Source: Evansella sp. AB-P1 (GTDB lineage: Bacteria; Bacillota; Bacilli; Bacillales; Salisediminibacteriaceae). From it: a stretch of 64,000 bases of DNA. A model generated the notes under the pieces. The model saw nothing but the letters and a program-made list of their open reading frames with translations, had not been told where the DNA came from and did not search any database. A program made the translations under genes and the position numbers. Position 1 is the first letter of the stretch, and the number at the start of each line of letters is the position of its first letter. The stretch is taken from NCBI RefSeq assembly GCF_029688925.1, contig NZ_JARUKY010000006.1:186001-250000 (forward strand), written 5' to 3'. Below are positions 17,728 to 27,730 of this stretch, one piece after another.

Positions 17728-17731
17728 GTGA
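16457..17731 (+). CDS. iscB: RNA-guided endonuclease IscB
   Basis: 424 aa from ATG 16457, 10 nt after AGGAGG (an in-frame ATG at 16415 lies in the RNA region). Domain order is IscB: an N-terminal PLMP segment (GEPLMPCKPKKARLLL, residues 10-25), RuvC-I GVDAGT (Asp58), an Arg/Lys-rich bridge helix (residues 93-117), RuvC-II ITVEVAQFD (Glu152), an inserted HNH nuclease with CxxC pairs (C194/C197, C228/C231) and H209-H210, and RuvC-III with His296 and Asp299. All catalytic residues look intact. IscB is the Cas9 ancestor used by IS200/IS605-type elements; no TnpA is nearby, so the element would be moved in trans. The ORF reads through the right-end hairpin. Confidence 0.93.
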   Translation: MLVYVLNKHGEPLMPCKPKKARLLLKEKKAKVVKQTPFTIQLLYGSSGYKQPVSLGVDAGTKHIGVSATTEKNVLFEGEVQLRTDIQNLLSTKREFRRARRNRKTRYRKAKFLNRKKDKGWLAPSVKHKIDSHVTFINKINKILPIKSITVEVAQFDIQKIKNPDIEGVAYQQGEQWGFWNVREYVFYRDNHTCQHCKGKSKDKILNVHHIESRKTGGDSPNNLITLCETCHKKIHKEGLEHLFKRKSDSYRDASQMTVLRWFIYNSIREMFPIVKLTYGYITKNTRIVNGLDKTHIVDARCISGHPLAEPAGVTYFYKQVRKNNRQLHKATILKAGIRKSNKAKRFVKGFQLFDKVAYEGQTCFIFGRRQTGYFDIRLLDGTVISRSCSFKKLVIKEKASSWLVERREDRSHSSPRMNSGVSL

Positions 17732-17841
17732 ACAAGTGTCATGAAAAATTGAAGAATAAAAAATAATGATATTACATTCAAACTTTCTGCTTTAGGTAAA
17801 ATTACTTAATTTAAGAATTGAATTAAAGACGAACATTATTT

Positions 17842-17877
17842 GAGGACTGATCTTTATAAAGATTAGTCCCTTTTTAA
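17842..17877 (+). terminator. Rho-independent terminator-like hairpin
   Basis: GGACTGATCTTT / AAAGATTAGTCC (with one G-U type pair) followed by CTTTTT. It may end transcripts crossing the iscB element. The remaining DNA up to hom (to 18100) shows no gene. Confidence 0.75.
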
Positions 17878-18100
17878 AAAGATATTTTATAAAAAGTTAT
17901 AGATACTATGTTAGGTGCCTACCTCCATGCGATACTCCTATGTTGGTACCGGTTACATAACCATACACGAATGCGCATTTTTTCATTATTCAAAATTAGT
18001 TTCCGTTTAGGGGTTGTAATCTTCCTTATTCACCACTATAATGTCTCTTATATATAAACAGGTGTCTTTCATAAGTAGACATATCGAAGGGGCGAGAAAA

Positions 18101-19402
18101 ATGGTTAGAAAGGTTTCTGTAGGACTTCTAGGTTTGGGAACAGTGGGAAGTGGAGTCGTACAAATAATTGATCAGCATCAAGATAAACTAATGCATCAGG
18201 TAGGCTGTGAAGTGAAAGTACGAAAGATATTAGTAAACGACTTAGAAAAAAAGCGTGATGTATACCTTAATGGCACGAGACTTACAAAAGATGTTGATGA
18301 GGTACTGAACGATCCTGATATAGATGTTATTATAGAAGTTATGGGCGGTGTTGAGAAGACTCGCGACTATATTTTAAGAGCACTTCGAAATAAAAAACAC
18401 GTTGTAACGGCTAATAAAGATCTAATGGCATTATACGGAAGTGAGTTGCTTCAAACTGCTGTAGAAAACCAATGCGATCTCTTTTATGAAGCGAGTGTTG
18501 CCGGTGGAATCCCTATATTACGTAGTTTAGTAGAAGGGCTAGCCTCTGACCGAATTACAAAAATGATGGGAATCGTTAATGGGACGACAAACTACATTTT
18601 AACAAAGATGTCCCAAGAAGGAAGAGAATACGAAGAAGTACTAAAGGAAGCACAAGAGCTTGGGTATGCTGAATCTGATCCAACCTCAGATGTGGAAGGG
18701 CTAGATGCAGCTAGAAAAATCGCAATACTCGGAACATTAGGTTTTTCTATGAACATTGATTTAGATGATGTAGAGGTATCTGGAATTTCTCGCGTAACAA
18801 AAGAAGATTTAGAGTATGGTGATCAGCTAGGATATACGATGAAGCTCATTGGTTTAGCTAGTCGTGCAGGTGATAAGGTTGAAATTTGCGTTCAACCAAC
18901 TTTAGTACCTCACTCTCACCCTTTAGCTTCTGTCCATAACGAATTTAACGCTGTTTATGTGTACGGTGAAGCGGTTGGTGAAACGATGTTTTACGGTCCT
19001 GGTGCTGGAAAGCTACCAACAGCAACAGCTGTCGTATCTGATTTAGTAGAGGTTGTAAAAAACATGCGACTAGGAGTAAACGGAAATAGTGCTGTTATGC
19101 CACAATTTGACAAAAAATTAAAGTCTGCAGAGGAAGTAAATGCAAAATACTTCTTACGTATTCATGCAAAGGACCAATCAGGAACTTTTGCAGCATTAAC
19201 TTCCTTATTTTCAGACCAAAATGTAAGCTTGGAAAAAATTCTGCAGCTACCAGTGAAAGATAGTAAGCTTGCTGAAATTATCATGATTACTCATAAAGCA
19301 ACAAAGAAAGATTTTGAAAATATTTTAATGCAATTAAAGGATTTAGATGTAGTGGAAGATGTAAAAAGTAGCTACCGAGTTGAAGGAGATGGCATTCAAT
19401 GA
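18101..19402 (+). CDS. hom: Homoserine dehydrogenase
   Basis: 433 aa from ATG 18101 (AAGGGGCG site); an in-frame ATG 20 codons earlier has no site. N-terminal NAD(P)-binding motif [15 protein letters not shown], central catalytic region with [22 protein letters not shown] and [15 protein letters not shown], and a C-terminal ACT domain (about residues 352-425) for feedback control by threonine. It reduces aspartate semialdehyde to homoserine. First gene of hom-thrC-thrB, overlapping thrC by the 4-bp ATGA. Confidence 0.97.
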   Translation: MVRKVSVGLLGLGTVGSGVVQIIDQHQDKLMHQVGCEVKVRKILVNDLEKKRDVYLNGTRLTKDVDEVLNDPDIDVIIEVMGGVEKTRDYILRALRNKKHVVTANKDLMALYGSELLQTAVENQCDLFYEASVAGGIPILRSLVEGLASDRITKMMGIVNGTTNYILTKMSQEGREYEEVLKEAQELGYAESDPTSDVEGLDAARKIAILGTLGFSMNIDLDDVEVSGISRVTKEDLEYGDQLGYTMKLIGLASRAGDKVEICVQPTLVPHSHPLASVHNEFNAVYVYGEAVGETMFYGPGAGKLPTATAVVSDLVEVVKNMRLGVNGNSAVMPQFDKKLKSAEEVNAKYFLRIHAKDQSGTFAALTSLFSDQNVSLEKILQLPVKDSKLAEIIMITHKATKKDFENILMQLKDLDVVEDVKSSYRVEGDGIQ

Positions 19403-20463
19403 AAAGATGGCAAGGTTTAATAAACGAATATGAACAGTTTTTACCGGTAAATGAAAATACTCCAAGGTTAACGTTAAATGAAGGAAATACACCACTGGTT
19501 CATTTAGAGAGCTTATCGGAAAAATGGGGTATTGAGCTATATGTAAAATATGAAGGAGCCAATCCAACTGGATCCTTTAAAGATAGAGGTATGGTTATGG
19601 CTGTTGCAAAAGCAAAGGAAGCAGGAAGTAAGGCAATTATGTGTGCCTCAACTGGAAATACGTCTGCTGCTGCTGCTGCCTATGCAGCCCGCGCAAATCT
19701 TCGGTGTATTATTGTTATTCCGGACGGCAAAATTGCCATGGGTAAGCTAGCTCAAGCTGTCATGTACGGAGCTGAAATTTATGCCATCAAAGGAAATTTT
19801 GATAATGCATTACAAATGGTCCGTAATTTAGCTGAGGTATCACCAATTACTTTAGTAAATTCCGTAAATCCATTTCGTATTGAAGGACAAAAGACGGCTG
19901 CATTTGAAGTTTGTGATCAACTTGGAACAGCGCCAGATGTATTAGCAATTCCAGTTGGGAACGCAGGTAACATTACGGCATACTGGAAAGGCTTTAAAGA
20001 GTATCATGAGAAATATAATACTGGTCTTCCTCAAATGAGAGGATTTGAAGCAGAAGGAGCCGCTGCTATCGTTCGTAATGAAGTAATTGAAGAGCCTGAA
20101 ACAATTGCAACAGCAATTCGAATTGGAAATCCAGCAAGCTGGGATAAAGCAGTAGATGCGGCTCAATCATCAAATGGAGCTATTGATTATGTTACAGATG
20201 AGGAAATCCTTGAAGCATATAAATTAATTGCACAAGAGGAAGGAGTTTTTGCAGAACCAGCTTCATGTGCATCCATTGCAGGTGTAAAGAAAGATTTAGA
20301 GGCTGGAAAAATTAAAAAAGGTTCGAAGGTTGTTGCTGTTTTAACTGGGAACGGACTAAAGGATCCAAATTGCGCCATTGATTCGGCTAACTTTGAACCA
20401 GTGGTTTTACCAAACGAAGAAGAAGTGGTCTTTGATCACATCCTAGGGCGTGTAAAATCATGA
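19399..20463 (+). CDS. thrC: Threonine synthase
   Basis: 354 aa. PLP enzyme converting O-phosphohomoserine to threonine. The Schiff-base lysine lies in [11 protein letters not shown] (about residue 59), with the phosphate-binding loop [12 protein letters not shown]. It is joined to hom and thrB by 4-bp ATGA overlaps, which indicates translational coupling. Shorter class (about 350 aa), as in B. subtilis. Confidence 0.97.
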   Translation: MKRWQGLINEYEQFLPVNENTPRLTLNEGNTPLVHLESLSEKWGIELYVKYEGANPTGSFKDRGMVMAVAKAKEAGSKAIMCASTGNTSAAAAAYAARANLRCIIVIPDGKIAMGKLAQAVMYGAEIYAIKGNFDNALQMVRNLAEVSPITLVNSVNPFRIEGQKTAAFEVCDQLGTAPDVLAIPVGNAGNITAYWKGFKEYHEKYNTGLPQMRGFEAEGAAAIVRNEVIEEPETIATAIRIGNPASWDKAVDAAQSSNGAIDYVTDEEILEAYKLIAQEEGVFAEPASCASIAGVKKDLEAGKIKKGSKVVAVLTGNGLKDPNCAIDSANFEPVVLPNEEEVVFDHILGRVKS

Positions 20464-21392
20464 TTAACGATGCCATGTTTTCTATAACAGTTCCTGGGAG
20501 TACGGCAAACCTAGGTCCTGGATTTGATTCAGTGGGTTTAGCAGTGGATCGTTATTTAACTCTTCATGTAAAACGAAGTGACTCTTGGGAGTTTGTTTCT
20601 CAATCGAAGGAGTTAGCAGGGCTACCAACTGGAAAAGACAATTTAATTTATGAAATTGCTGCCTCCGTAGCTGCTGACTATGAACAAGAGCTTCCACCTT
20701 GTTTTGTAGAGATGGACAGTGATATTCCAATGTCACGTGGTTTAGGGAGTAGTGCATCTGCTATTATCGCTGGCATTGAATTGGCTGATCAACTTCTCGG
20801 CTTGGAGATGTCACAGGACGAGAAGGCCCGGAGATCTAGCGCTTTCGAAGGACATCCAGATAACGTAACTGCTTCCCTATATGGAGGGCTTGTCATTGGA
20901 AGTCATCGCGAAGATGATACAGATATCATTTTAGGTGGTGTACCTGAAGTAGATATCGTTGCCATTGTTCCTCAATATGAGTTAAAAACAAAGATTTCAC
21001 GTAATTTATTGCCTACCGAGTTCTCCTACCGTGACGCGGTGAAGGCTAGTAGTGTTAGTAACGTTTTAGTTGCGGCACTTCTTCAAAATAAATGGGATGT
21101 AGTTGGGAAAATGATGTCGAAGGATCTCTTCCATCAGCCATACCGTGAATCTGTCGTTCAGGAATTAAGAAAGGCATATGAACTATCGTTAGAACTTGAT
21201 GATGTATATGGAGTTTCCTTAAGTGGGGCTGGACCAATTGTATTGTTTTTTACACAGGTTGGTAACGGTCGTCACGTAAAAGCTTTCTTAAAGGATCACT
21301 TTAGAGAGCACGACATTCAATTGTTGAAGATAGATACTCACGGTGTCACCGTAAAGCATGCTGTTTCATCGTCAGAGAGTATTCTTCCTTAA
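20460..21392 (+). CDS. thrB: Homoserine kinase
   Basis: 310 aa GHMP kinase. The N-terminus [19 protein letters not shown], the ATP loop [16 protein letters not shown] (about residue 88) and the C-terminal [10 protein letters not shown] are diagnostic. It phosphorylates homoserine for ThrC. Last gene of the threonine operon, followed 17 bp later by a strong terminator. Confidence 0.97.
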   Translation: MINDAMFSITVPGSTANLGPGFDSVGLAVDRYLTLHVKRSDSWEFVSQSKELAGLPTGKDNLIYEIAASVAADYEQELPPCFVEMDSDIPMSRGLGSSASAIIAGIELADQLLGLEMSQDEKARRSSAFEGHPDNVTASLYGGLVIGSHREDDTDIILGGVPEVDIVAIVPQYELKTKISRNLLPTEFSYRDAVKASSVSNVLVAALLQNKWDVVGKMMSKDLFHQPYRESVVQELRKAYELSLELDDVYGVSLSGAGPIVLFFTQVGNGRHVKAFLKDHFREHDIQLLKIDTHGVTVKHAVSSSESILP

Positions 21393-21409
21393 TTGTATAA
21401 ATTTTATTT

Positions 21410-21456
21410 ACCCTATTCTAAGTTACGTTGACGGTAACTAAGGATAGGGTTTTTTA
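21410..21456 (+). terminator. Terminator of hom-thrC-thrB
   Basis: CCCTATTCT.AGTTAC pairs with GTAACTAAGGATAGGG, followed by TTTTTTAT. Nothing else is visible in 21457-21629. Confidence 0.9.
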
Positions 21457-21629
21457 TATAGATTTGAGGTAACTTTGATTATGATGGAATTTACATTCCA
21501 TAGTTATTAATCGTTTACTCTCCGTTGCAGCGAGTTTACTCACCATAGACACAAGTTAGACACATTCCGTTCCTTCTTTTCTGTATATTAAAATAACAGA
21601 CTAAATCCAGATCCCAGATAACCACATAA

Positions 21630-21662
21630 AAGAGGATTATCCTCATATCTAGGATAATCCCC
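21630..21662 (-). terminator. Terminator of glnS
   Basis: On the minus strand GGATTATCC and GGATAATCC form a 9-bp stem with an 8-9 nt loop, followed by TCTTTTATG. It is positioned just after the glnS stop. Confidence 0.75.
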
Positions 21663-21688
21663 ACACGTCACTGTATTTCTATTTAAAC

Positions 21689-23338
21689 TTATAGCTTAAA
21701 TGAGCTTTTCAACTCGACAATTCGATTAAATACTAACTTATCTGCAGTTGTATCCTTCGGGTCCACGTTAAAGTACCCGTGACGGAAGAATTGAAATTTA
21801 TCATTTTCCTTCGCATCTACCATGTTTGGTTCAACAAATCCTTGAGCAACCTCTAATGAATCTGGATTCACGTGATCTAAGAAATCCTTCCCTTCACTCT
21901 CATCTAAAATAAGGGAATCGTATAAACGAAACTCAGCTTCTTTTGCATGGCTAGCTTCTACCCAATGCAACGTCCCTTTTACTTTACGACCTGTAAAACC
22001 AGTTCCACTCTTCGTTTCAGGGTCATACGTACAGTGAAGTTCTATCACATTGCCTTTATCGTCCTTTATGACGTCATTACATTTAATGAAATATGCATGT
22101 TTAAGACGAACTTCGTTTCCAGGGAAGAGTCGGAAATACTTCTTCGGTGGATCTTCCATGAAATCACTTTGTTCAATATAAATTTCCCGTGAGAATGGAA
22201 TTTTACGTTTACCCATTTCCTCATTTTCAGGGTTAACTTCTGCATCTAGCCATTCCACTTCCCCTTCAGGATAATTTGTAATTACAACCTTAAGTGGATG
22301 TAGAACAGACATTGTTCGTGGTGCCTTCATTTTTAAGTCCTCACGAATAAAGTGTTCCAGCATTCTTACATCTACGATATTATCTGCTCGAGCCACACCG
22401 ATTTCACGACAGAATAATTTAATGGATTCTGGTGTAAAACCTCGACGGCGAAGTCCTGATAAAGTAGGCATTCTTGGATCATCCCAGCCATCCACGTAGT
22501 TTTCATCTACTAATTGCTTTAGTTTTCGTTTACTCATGACTGTGTTTGTTAAGTTTAGGCGTGCAAATTCAATTTGCTTAGGCACAGATTCCATTTCACA
22601 TTTTTCTACAACCCAGTTATACAATGGTCTTTGATCTTCAAATTCCAATGTACAAATAGAATGTGTTACCCCTTCAATAGCATCCTCAAGAGGGTGTGCA
22701 AAGGAGTACATAGGGTAAATACACCATTTATCTCCTGTATTGTGATGTGTTGTATGGGAAATACGATAAATAATCGGATCACGCATATTTATATTTGGGG
22801 AAGACATATCAATTTTTGCTCGAAGTACCTTCTCCCCATTTTGGAAATCTCCTTTTCTCATCCGTTCAAATAAATCAAGGTTCTCCTCAACAGATCTACT
22901 CCGAGATGGACTCTCTTTCCCTGCTTCCGTTAGTGTACCTCTGTATTCTCGAATTTGATCTTGAGACATATCCTCTACATAAGCCAATCCTTTTTTGATA
23001 AGTAAAACAGCACGATTATACATTTCTTCAAAATAATCAGATGCAAAATGATATCCATCCCACTCATAGCCAAGCCATTCAATATCTTTTTTAATTGATT
23101 GTACATACTCCTCATCTTCTTTTAACGGATTTGTATCATCAAAACGAAGATTTGTTTTACCTCTAAATTCATCTGCAAGTTCAAAATTTAGAACAATGGA
23201 TTTTGCATGACCAATATGTAAATAGCCATTCGGCTCTGGTGGAAAGCGGGTAATAATATCTTTGTACTTTCCTTCAGCTAAATCTTCTTTCACGATATTC
23301 TTTATAAAATTAGATGATGTATTAATTGTTTCAGCCAT
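21689..23338 (-). CDS. glnS: Glutaminyl-tRNA synthetase
   Basis: 549 aa from ATG 23338 (AGGAGAAAGG upstream). Class I synthetase: the HIGH motif is in [15 protein letters not shown] and the KMSKS motif appears as VMSKRKL. GlnRS-specific [20 protein letters not shown] and [18 protein letters not shown] distinguish it from GluRS, and a C-terminal anticodon-binding beta-barrel follows. Most Bacillus make Gln-tRNA by GatCAB transamidation instead, so this gene is unusual and probably laterally acquired in the lineage. Monocistronic; no T-box leader recognised upstream. Confidence 0.96.
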   Translation of the reverse strand: MAETINTSSNFIKNIVKEDLAEGKYKDIITRFPPEPNGYLHIGHAKSIVLNFELADEFRGKTNLRFDDTNPLKEDEEYVQSIKKDIEWLGYEWDGYHFASDYFEEMYNRAVLLIKKGLAYVEDMSQDQIREYRGTLTEAGKESPSRSRSVEENLDLFERMRKGDFQNGEKVLRAKIDMSSPNINMRDPIIYRISHTTHHNTGDKWCIYPMYSFAHPLEDAIEGVTHSICTLEFEDQRPLYNWVVEKCEMESVPKQIEFARLNLTNTVMSKRKLKQLVDENYVDGWDDPRMPTLSGLRRRGFTPESIKLFCREIGVARADNIVDVRMLEHFIREDLKMKAPRTMSVLHPLKVVITNYPEGEVEWLDAEVNPENEEMGKRKIPFSREIYIEQSDFMEDPPKKYFRLFPGNEVRLKHAYFIKCNDVIKDDKGNVIELHCTYDPETKSGTGFTGRKVKGTLHWVEASHAKEAEFRLYDSLILDESEGKDFLDHVNPDSLEVAQGFVEPNMVDAKENDKFQFFRHGYFNVDPKDTTADKLVFNRIVELKSSFKL

Positions 23339-23689
23339 ATGTTGATCAACCTTTCTCCTGCATTTTCTATCGGACATATTTACTTGTTGTTATAACATAA
23401 ATGGATTGATTTAGCTATGTATTTTAATAAGCTCCCATCTTAATAATGAAACTAATGAAACAAAATATGTGATATCGTCATTCATTCCTTTGGAAGCTAG
23501 TTTAAAAGCTGGTTATTCTTTTTTTCCTAGAGAAGTTATTTACGTAGTTAATAGTTTACCAAAAGGAAGCCACCTATATCATTATATATTAACACGTTTT
23601 CCAATTTTATCGCACATATACTCTTTTATGTGCGATTATGTGCAATATTTTTCTCTGGTCCTTTATCTCTCCCTCCATACTATTAATTA

Positions 23690-23715
23690 TTTGCACCATG
23701 GAGGATGAAAATATT
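23690..23715 (-). repeat. CATGGTGCAAAT-type element (partial, reverse)
   Basis: Half copy: TTGCACCATGGAGGATGAAA followed by ATATT. It adjoins the larger repeat at 23745-23895. Confidence 0.6.
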
Positions 23716-23744
23716 CTTACTAATGTGTTCATCTATTTCTTGTG

Positions 23745-23895
23745 GACGCTTTCACCACAGGCATAAGTGCGAAATCTGTTCATGCTTCACAGTGTCTTCT
23801 TTACCGTGGGGCACGGCCTCAACTACCTACCACTTACTCAGTAAGTGCTAGGGGATTTTCGACTCGCGCTGAACCCACTGGAGTCGCGGCATCCC
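23745..23895 (-). repeat. Bacillaceae-type intergenic repeat (CCGCGGTAAAGAAGAC family, reverse)
   Basis: On the minus strand it reads CACGGTAAAGAAGACACTG, GAAGCATGAACAG, CGCACTTATGCCTGTGGTG, matching the block at 47440-47640. The plus-strand left part includes GACTCGCGCTGAACCCACTG and GAGTCGCGG. Non-coding. The whole stretch 23339-24240 between glnS and the GGDEF gene contains only repeats and AT-rich DNA. Confidence 0.65.
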
Positions 23896-23911
23896 ACTAC
23901 TGAACTAACAC

Positions 23912-23970
23912 TTATTTTCAGAGTAGAACGCCCATGCAAGTATGAATATGCACCATAGGGGATGAAAATA
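23912..23970 (-). repeat. CATGGTGCAAAT-type intergenic element (reverse copy)
   Basis: TATTTTCAGAGTAGAACGCC, CATGCAAGTATGAATATGCA and CCATAGGGGATGAAAATA give the complete reverse element. It is followed at 24000-24090 by a single 52-bp-family unit containing CTAGAACGCTTCTTGAGTAC and CGCATTT. Confidence 0.7.
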
Positions 23971-24185
23971 CTCATTCAATGCTACCTACCACTTCTCATT
24001 GTTTGCTGTCGTCTAGAACGCTTCTTGAGTACCGCATTTGCTTTTTTCACTGCTTTTCGGTCGTTTAGAACGTATCTATTTTCACGGTAGAAATATTTAC
24101 ATTAATTACATTATTTATACAAATGTCCTACTGTAATATTTTGTAACTCAAATTATAATAAAGTCATAGGTGTTTTGAACTAATA

Positions 24186-24201
24186 AAATGTAAACGCTTA
24201 C
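24186..24201 (+). promoter_or_regulatory. Possible cre (CcpA) site
   Basis: ATGTAAACGCTTACC matches the catabolite-responsive element consensus WTGNAANCGNWNNCW except at the last base. It lies about 45 bp upstream of the diguanylate cyclase start, a position that could affect its transcription. Functional relevance is inferred only. Confidence 0.4.
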
Positions 24202-24245
24202 CTTATTGTTTGTATAGATATTATTATTTTTCAGGTGGTGGTCAA

Positions 24246-25427
24246 TTGAAGGTATTTTCATTCATACAGTCTACTAAAAGAGTATTAAAAGTAGGTAATA
24301 TAATAAAAGAACAATTTATGGTATTAAATTTAACTCGAATTTTCTATATTTCATTTCTTGTTGTTTTTATTCACCTTGCACACCTCTTATTCTTTGCCTT
24401 TCATGATGCTTTTGGTGATCCTATTGTAGAGAGTTGGAGAATTGGCAATATTGTTGGACATGCTTTTATGATGGTATTTATGATAATTATCTCCTTCTGT
24501 GCATATATGATCAAAAAAAGAGAGAAATATAATGAAAAATTATTACTTTATTTCACACAGTTAGTGGCTCTTTCCTATCTTCTTTTTGGTGTCATAATGG
24601 TTACCATTGACCAATTAATAAAACCTAGTAATACTGCTTTTCTATTAGTTGTTGTTTTTGTAGGTATTATACTCATTATTCCTCCTATTTTAGCTATTTC
24701 AAATTACATAATAATGTACGTTATCTATTATTTTAGTGTTGGCTTTACCCAAATGACTCCAGAGCTTTTACTATCTGTACGAGTTAGTGGATTAACCTCT
24801 ATTGGTATTGGAATTGGAGTAGCAATTGTCCTTTGGCATAATCATTCCTTACAATTAACTCAAAAGCACCGGATTGAAATTCAAAATAAACGTTTAGAAC
24901 GGACAAATAAAAAACTGATTTACTATGCAAATTACGATCCTCTCACAGGATTATATAATCGAATGAAGTTTATGACATTTGTCAAAATTGAACTTGAAAG
25001 AATGAAGAAAAAGGATCGTCCTTTAGCTTGCTTGTTAATTATTGATATTGACCAATTTAAGCGAATCAATGATAATTATGGCCACCCTGTTGGAGATTAC
25101 GTTTTGAAAAAAATTGCTGCAATTATTCAAGATACCGTAAATGACATAGGAATATCTGCTCGTTTAGGAGGAGAGGAATTTATCATTTTACTCCCTGATA
25201 AAACGGTAGATGAAGGAGTGAGTGTAGCTGAATCCATTCGGATCAAATTACAGCAAGCAACATTTGAAGTGAATTCCCTAAAAATAAACTGTACTGCTAG
25301 CTTTGGAGTAGCACCCTTACTTTCTCTTGGTAAAGATTCTTTTAATATAAGCTACACAGCAGCTGATAAAGCATTATATATAGCTAAAAATTCAGGAAGA
25401 AACAGTGTAATGGTTTCTACTATATAG
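24246..25427 (+). CDS. Membrane-anchored diguanylate cyclase (GGDEF)
   Basis: 393 aa from TTG 24246, well placed behind AGGTGG; an upstream in-frame ATG lacks a site. About six hydrophobic helices (residues 35-205) form an uncharacterised membrane sensor, followed by a short coiled linker (KHRIEIQNKRLERTNKKL) and a C-terminal GGDEF domain beginning YDPLTGLYNR. The active-site motif is RLGGEEF, so synthesis of c-di-GMP from GTP is expected. No RxxD inhibitory site is obvious before it. Monocistronic. Confidence 0.9.
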   Translation: MKVFSFIQSTKRVLKVGNIIKEQFMVLNLTRIFYISFLVVFIHLAHLLFFAFHDAFGDPIVESWRIGNIVGHAFMMVFMIIISFCAYMIKKREKYNEKLLLYFTQLVALSYLLFGVIMVTIDQLIKPSNTAFLLVVVFVGIILIIPPILAISNYIIMYVIYYFSVGFTQMTPELLLSVRVSGLTSIGIGIGVAIVLWHNHSLQLTQKHRIEIQNKRLERTNKKLIYYANYDPLTGLYNRMKFMTFVKIELERMKKKDRPLACLLIIDIDQFKRINDNYGHPVGDYVLKKIAAIIQDTVNDIGISARLGGEEFIILLPDKTVDEGVSVAESIRIKLQQATFEVNSLKINCTASFGVAPLLSLGKDSFNISYTAADKALYIAKNSGRNSVMVSTI

Positions 25428-25552
25428 CTTCATTCTATAAACTTAAGACTCCCTCCAATAATAATTCTTCTACAGTATTTCTCTTGTACAATTCATTTTG
25501 ATTGGTTTTTTAGCATAAAATGAAATGATTTGACTTGAGAGGGGTGCTCAGC

Positions 25553-26362
25553 TTGGTAAAAGCCTTTACACAGGAGGCAATTTTCGAACTTTCGTTTTGG
25601 ACACAAATATTAGGTGATCATAGTCGATTTATCTTGGACGCCTTGTCTCCAAAAGAAGAGAAGTATATTGAACAAGCACAGTATTTTATTAATCAGTTTG
25701 ATTCGCTATTACAGGAATCACGACAAGGGGGAAATGAACAGAATTTAATAAGTACTGTTAAAAAAGCTGAAGGAGAAGGAAAGAAACTAAGGGAATTAAA
25801 GCTTGCAATTATTAAAGATCATTTAGTAGGAAGTGTAAAAATTACCCTTTCTCCATCATTTTTAAGTCATATGGTAAATGAATTAGATGAAGGGTTACGA
25901 GTATTTTCTTTTTTAGTTAAAGGGAAGATACCACCTGCCGTTCATCCATTACACCATGATCTCATATGGTTGTTAGATGCTGCTGGTCATGCTGGTGCAA
26001 TACAAAGCAATATGGATCACGTAGAATATGATTTACGGGAAAAAAGTAAAAAGTTTAAAGAGGACTGGGAAGAATTCTATCTTAAAGCAATAGAACTAGC
26101 TGGTTTCTTAAGAGCTAATGTTGATCGGTTTCCAGCATTAACAAAATTTCACCGTGATATAAAGCTGGAAATGGAAATCTTTAAGAGTTTTTTACGAGAG
26201 TTAGAGGAAATGGAATTAAAAAAAGAAAATTTAAGTGTTTTTGAAGCATTAATGGCAGATCATATGTTCCGAGAAGAGTGCTATTATTTAATGAAACTTT
26301 CTGAAACGACAGATCTAGCTCCACCTAAATGTGACCCAACAAAACCAAGAACAGAATCATAA
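25553..26362 (+). CDS. DUF2935 domain-containing protein
   Basis: 269 aa from TTG 25553, 6 nt after GAGAGGGGTG. An all-alpha, ferritin-like/hemerythrin-like four-helix protein in two similar halves: EAIFELSFWTQILGDHSRFI (start) and PLHHDLIWLLDAAGHAGAI (middle), with Glu/His spacing suggestive of metal binding. Homologues are common in Bacillus and of unknown function. Cytoplasmic, no signal peptide. Followed by a very stable terminator. Confidence 0.8.
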   Translation: MVKAFTQEAIFELSFWTQILGDHSRFILDALSPKEEKYIEQAQYFINQFDSLLQESRQGGNEQNLISTVKKAEGEGKKLRELKLAIIKDHLVGSVKITLSPSFLSHMVNELDEGLRVFSFLVKGKIPPAVHPLHHDLIWLLDAAGHAGAIQSNMDHVEYDLREKSKKFKEDWEEFYLKAIELAGFLRANVDRFPALTKFHRDIKLEMEIFKSFLRELEEMELKKENLSVFEALMADHMFREECYYLMKLSETTDLAPPKCDPTKPRTES

Positions 26363-26373
26363 TCTTTCAAGAA

Positions 26374-26429
26374 TTCAAGGACCTGGTTAGTGAACGAACG
26401 TTCACTAACCAGGTCCTTGAATTTTTTAT
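26374..26429. terminator. Long perfect-palindrome terminator
   Basis: Arms of about 23 bp (TTCAAGGACCTGGTTAGTGA.. and its exact complement) around an AA centre, followed by TTTTTT. It ends the DUF2935 gene and insulates the queuosine operon. Confidence 0.92.
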
Positions 26430-26438
26430 GACTTTTTC

Positions 26439-26467
26439 TTGATATTTCCTTACCATTTTAGTGATAT
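26439..26467 (+). promoter_or_regulatory. Probable sigma-A promoter of the queuosine operon
   Basis: TTGATA (26439-26444), a 17-bp spacer and TGATAT (26462-26467), about 20 bp before the preQ1 aptamer. Confidence 0.55.
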
Positions 26468-26488
26468 ATATGTTAATGTAGTTTAGTT

Positions 26489-26535
26489 AGCGGAGTTCGT
26501 AACCATCCTCCGCTTTATAAATAAAAACTAGGAGA
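26489..26535 (+). promoter_or_regulatory. preQ1-I riboswitch
   Basis: GCGGAG (26490-26495) and CTCCGC (26508-26513) form the P1 stem around the loop TTCGTAACCATC, followed by the A-rich tail TTTATAAATAAAAACTA that leads straight into GGAG. This is the size, topology and tail of class I preQ1 aptamers. Because the tail abuts the Shine-Dalgarno, translational control of the transporter gene is likely. Confidence 0.88.
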
Positions 26536-26543
26536 TGATATAA

Positions 26544-27230
26544 ATGAATAATCAAGCTTTATCCATGGATGAAGGGAAGCTTACGAAGCTTTTGTTACTT
26601 TCAGGAATTTTCTTTGGTGCACTGCTCGTTTCCAATGTAATATCTACAAAGCTTTTTACTGTAGGTGGAATTGTATTAACAGCAGGACTCCTTGCATATC
26701 CACTTACCTTTTTAATTACTGATTCTATTTCAGAGGTATATGGTAAAGCCATTGCAAAAAAGGTTGTCATTATCGGTTTAATTATTAACTTATTAATGAT
26801 CGGTCTCTTTTACTTGGCTATCACCCTTCCCCCAGCTGGATATTGGGAATTACAGAGGGAATTTGAAATGATTTTAGGAGCAGTTCCACGTATGGTTGCA
26901 GCCTCTCTCATTGCATATTCCATTTCACAGCTGTTCGATGTGCACCTTTTTCATAAATTAAAGGCTAAAACGAACGGGAAGCATTTATGGCTACGAAATA
27001 ATATGAGTACACTGGCTAGCCAGCTACTTGACTCCATTATTTTCGTTTTCATCGCTTTTATCGGAACAATGCCCCTATCTGCATTATTCGTTATGATCGG
27101 CACACAATATGTGGTAAAACTAGCTATCGCTTTAGCCGATACGCCGTTCATTTACCTTACAGTAAAATGGTTAAACGGCAACTATAGTAAACGAAATAAT
27201 AATAAGGAGGCCATTGCTCATGTCTCATAA
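26544..27230 (+). CDS. Queuosine precursor transporter (YhhQ/VUT family)
   Basis: 228 aa with about six transmembrane helices. Family signatures are [13 protein letters not shown] near the N-terminus, [17 protein letters not shown] (about residue 55) and [18 protein letters not shown]. It imports preQ0/preQ1-type deazaguanines. The preQ1 riboswitch in its leader and queF immediately downstream (overlapping) support this substrate strongly. Confidence 0.93.
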   Translation: MNNQALSMDEGKLTKLLLLSGIFFGALLVSNVISTKLFTVGGIVLTAGLLAYPLTFLITDSISEVYGKAIAKKVVIIGLIINLLMIGLFYLAITLPPAGYWELQREFEMILGAVPRMVAASLIAYSISQLFDVHLFHKLKAKTNGKHLWLRNNMSTLASQLLDSIIFVFIAFIGTMPLSALFVMIGTQYVVKLAIALADTPFIYLTVKWLNGNYSKRNNNKEAIAHVS

Positions 27231-27714
27231 TCACGATCGCAGTAAAGAGGTAAACATACTAGGAGAAGCTGGTACAAAATACCACTTTGAATATAATCCA
27301 AAAATTTTAGAAGCATTTGAAAATCGTCATCAATATAGAGATTATTTTGTAAAATTCAATTGCCCTGAGTTTACAAGTCTATGTCCGAAAACGGGGCAGC
27401 CCGACTTTGCAACGATTTATATTAGTTACATTCCTGATAAGATGATGGTTGAAAGTAAGTCACTGAAGCTCTATTTATTCAGCTTTCGAAATCATGGGGA
27501 CTTTCACGAAGATTGCATGAACATTATCCTTAATGATCTCGTTGAATTAATGGATCCTCGGTACATTGAAGTATGGGGAAAGTTCACACCTCGTGGTGGG
27601 ATTTCCATTGATCCATATGTCAATTACGGAAAACCAAACACTAAGTGGGAAAAATTTGCTGAAAGCCGCTTACTTCAGCACGATCTTTACCCTGAAACGA
27701 TTGACAACCGATAA
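27220..27714 (+). CDS. queF: NADPH-dependent 7-cyano-7-deazaguanine reductase QueF
   Basis: 164 aa from ATG 27220, 9 nt after AAGGAGG; a TTG at 27214 is too close. Single-domain (Bacillus-type) QueF of the tunnelling-fold superfamily. The catalytic Cys is in [13 protein letters not shown], and the Glu/His pair and QueF motif are in [20 protein letters not shown]. It reduces preQ0 to preQ1 for queuosine tRNA modification. Overlaps the transporter gene by 11 bp. Confidence 0.96.
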   Translation: MSHNHDRSKEVNILGEAGTKYHFEYNPKILEAFENRHQYRDYFVKFNCPEFTSLCPKTGQPDFATIYISYIPDKMMVESKSLKLYLFSFRNHGDFHEDCMNIILNDLVELMDPRYIEVWGKFTPRGGISIDPYVNYGKPNTKWEKFAESRLLQHDLYPETIDNR

Positions 27715-27730
27715 TTTTTTAAAGTCATAT

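Noticed and set aside
17880-18100. Threonine-operon attenuator or riboswitch
   Set aside because: Only AT-rich DNA with GGTACC-like bits; no leader peptide rich in Thr or Ile codons and no recognised aptamer.
23339-23480. T-box leader for glnS
   Set aside because: No specifier-loop or T-box (TGGNACCGCG-like) sequence found on the minus strand upstream of the start.
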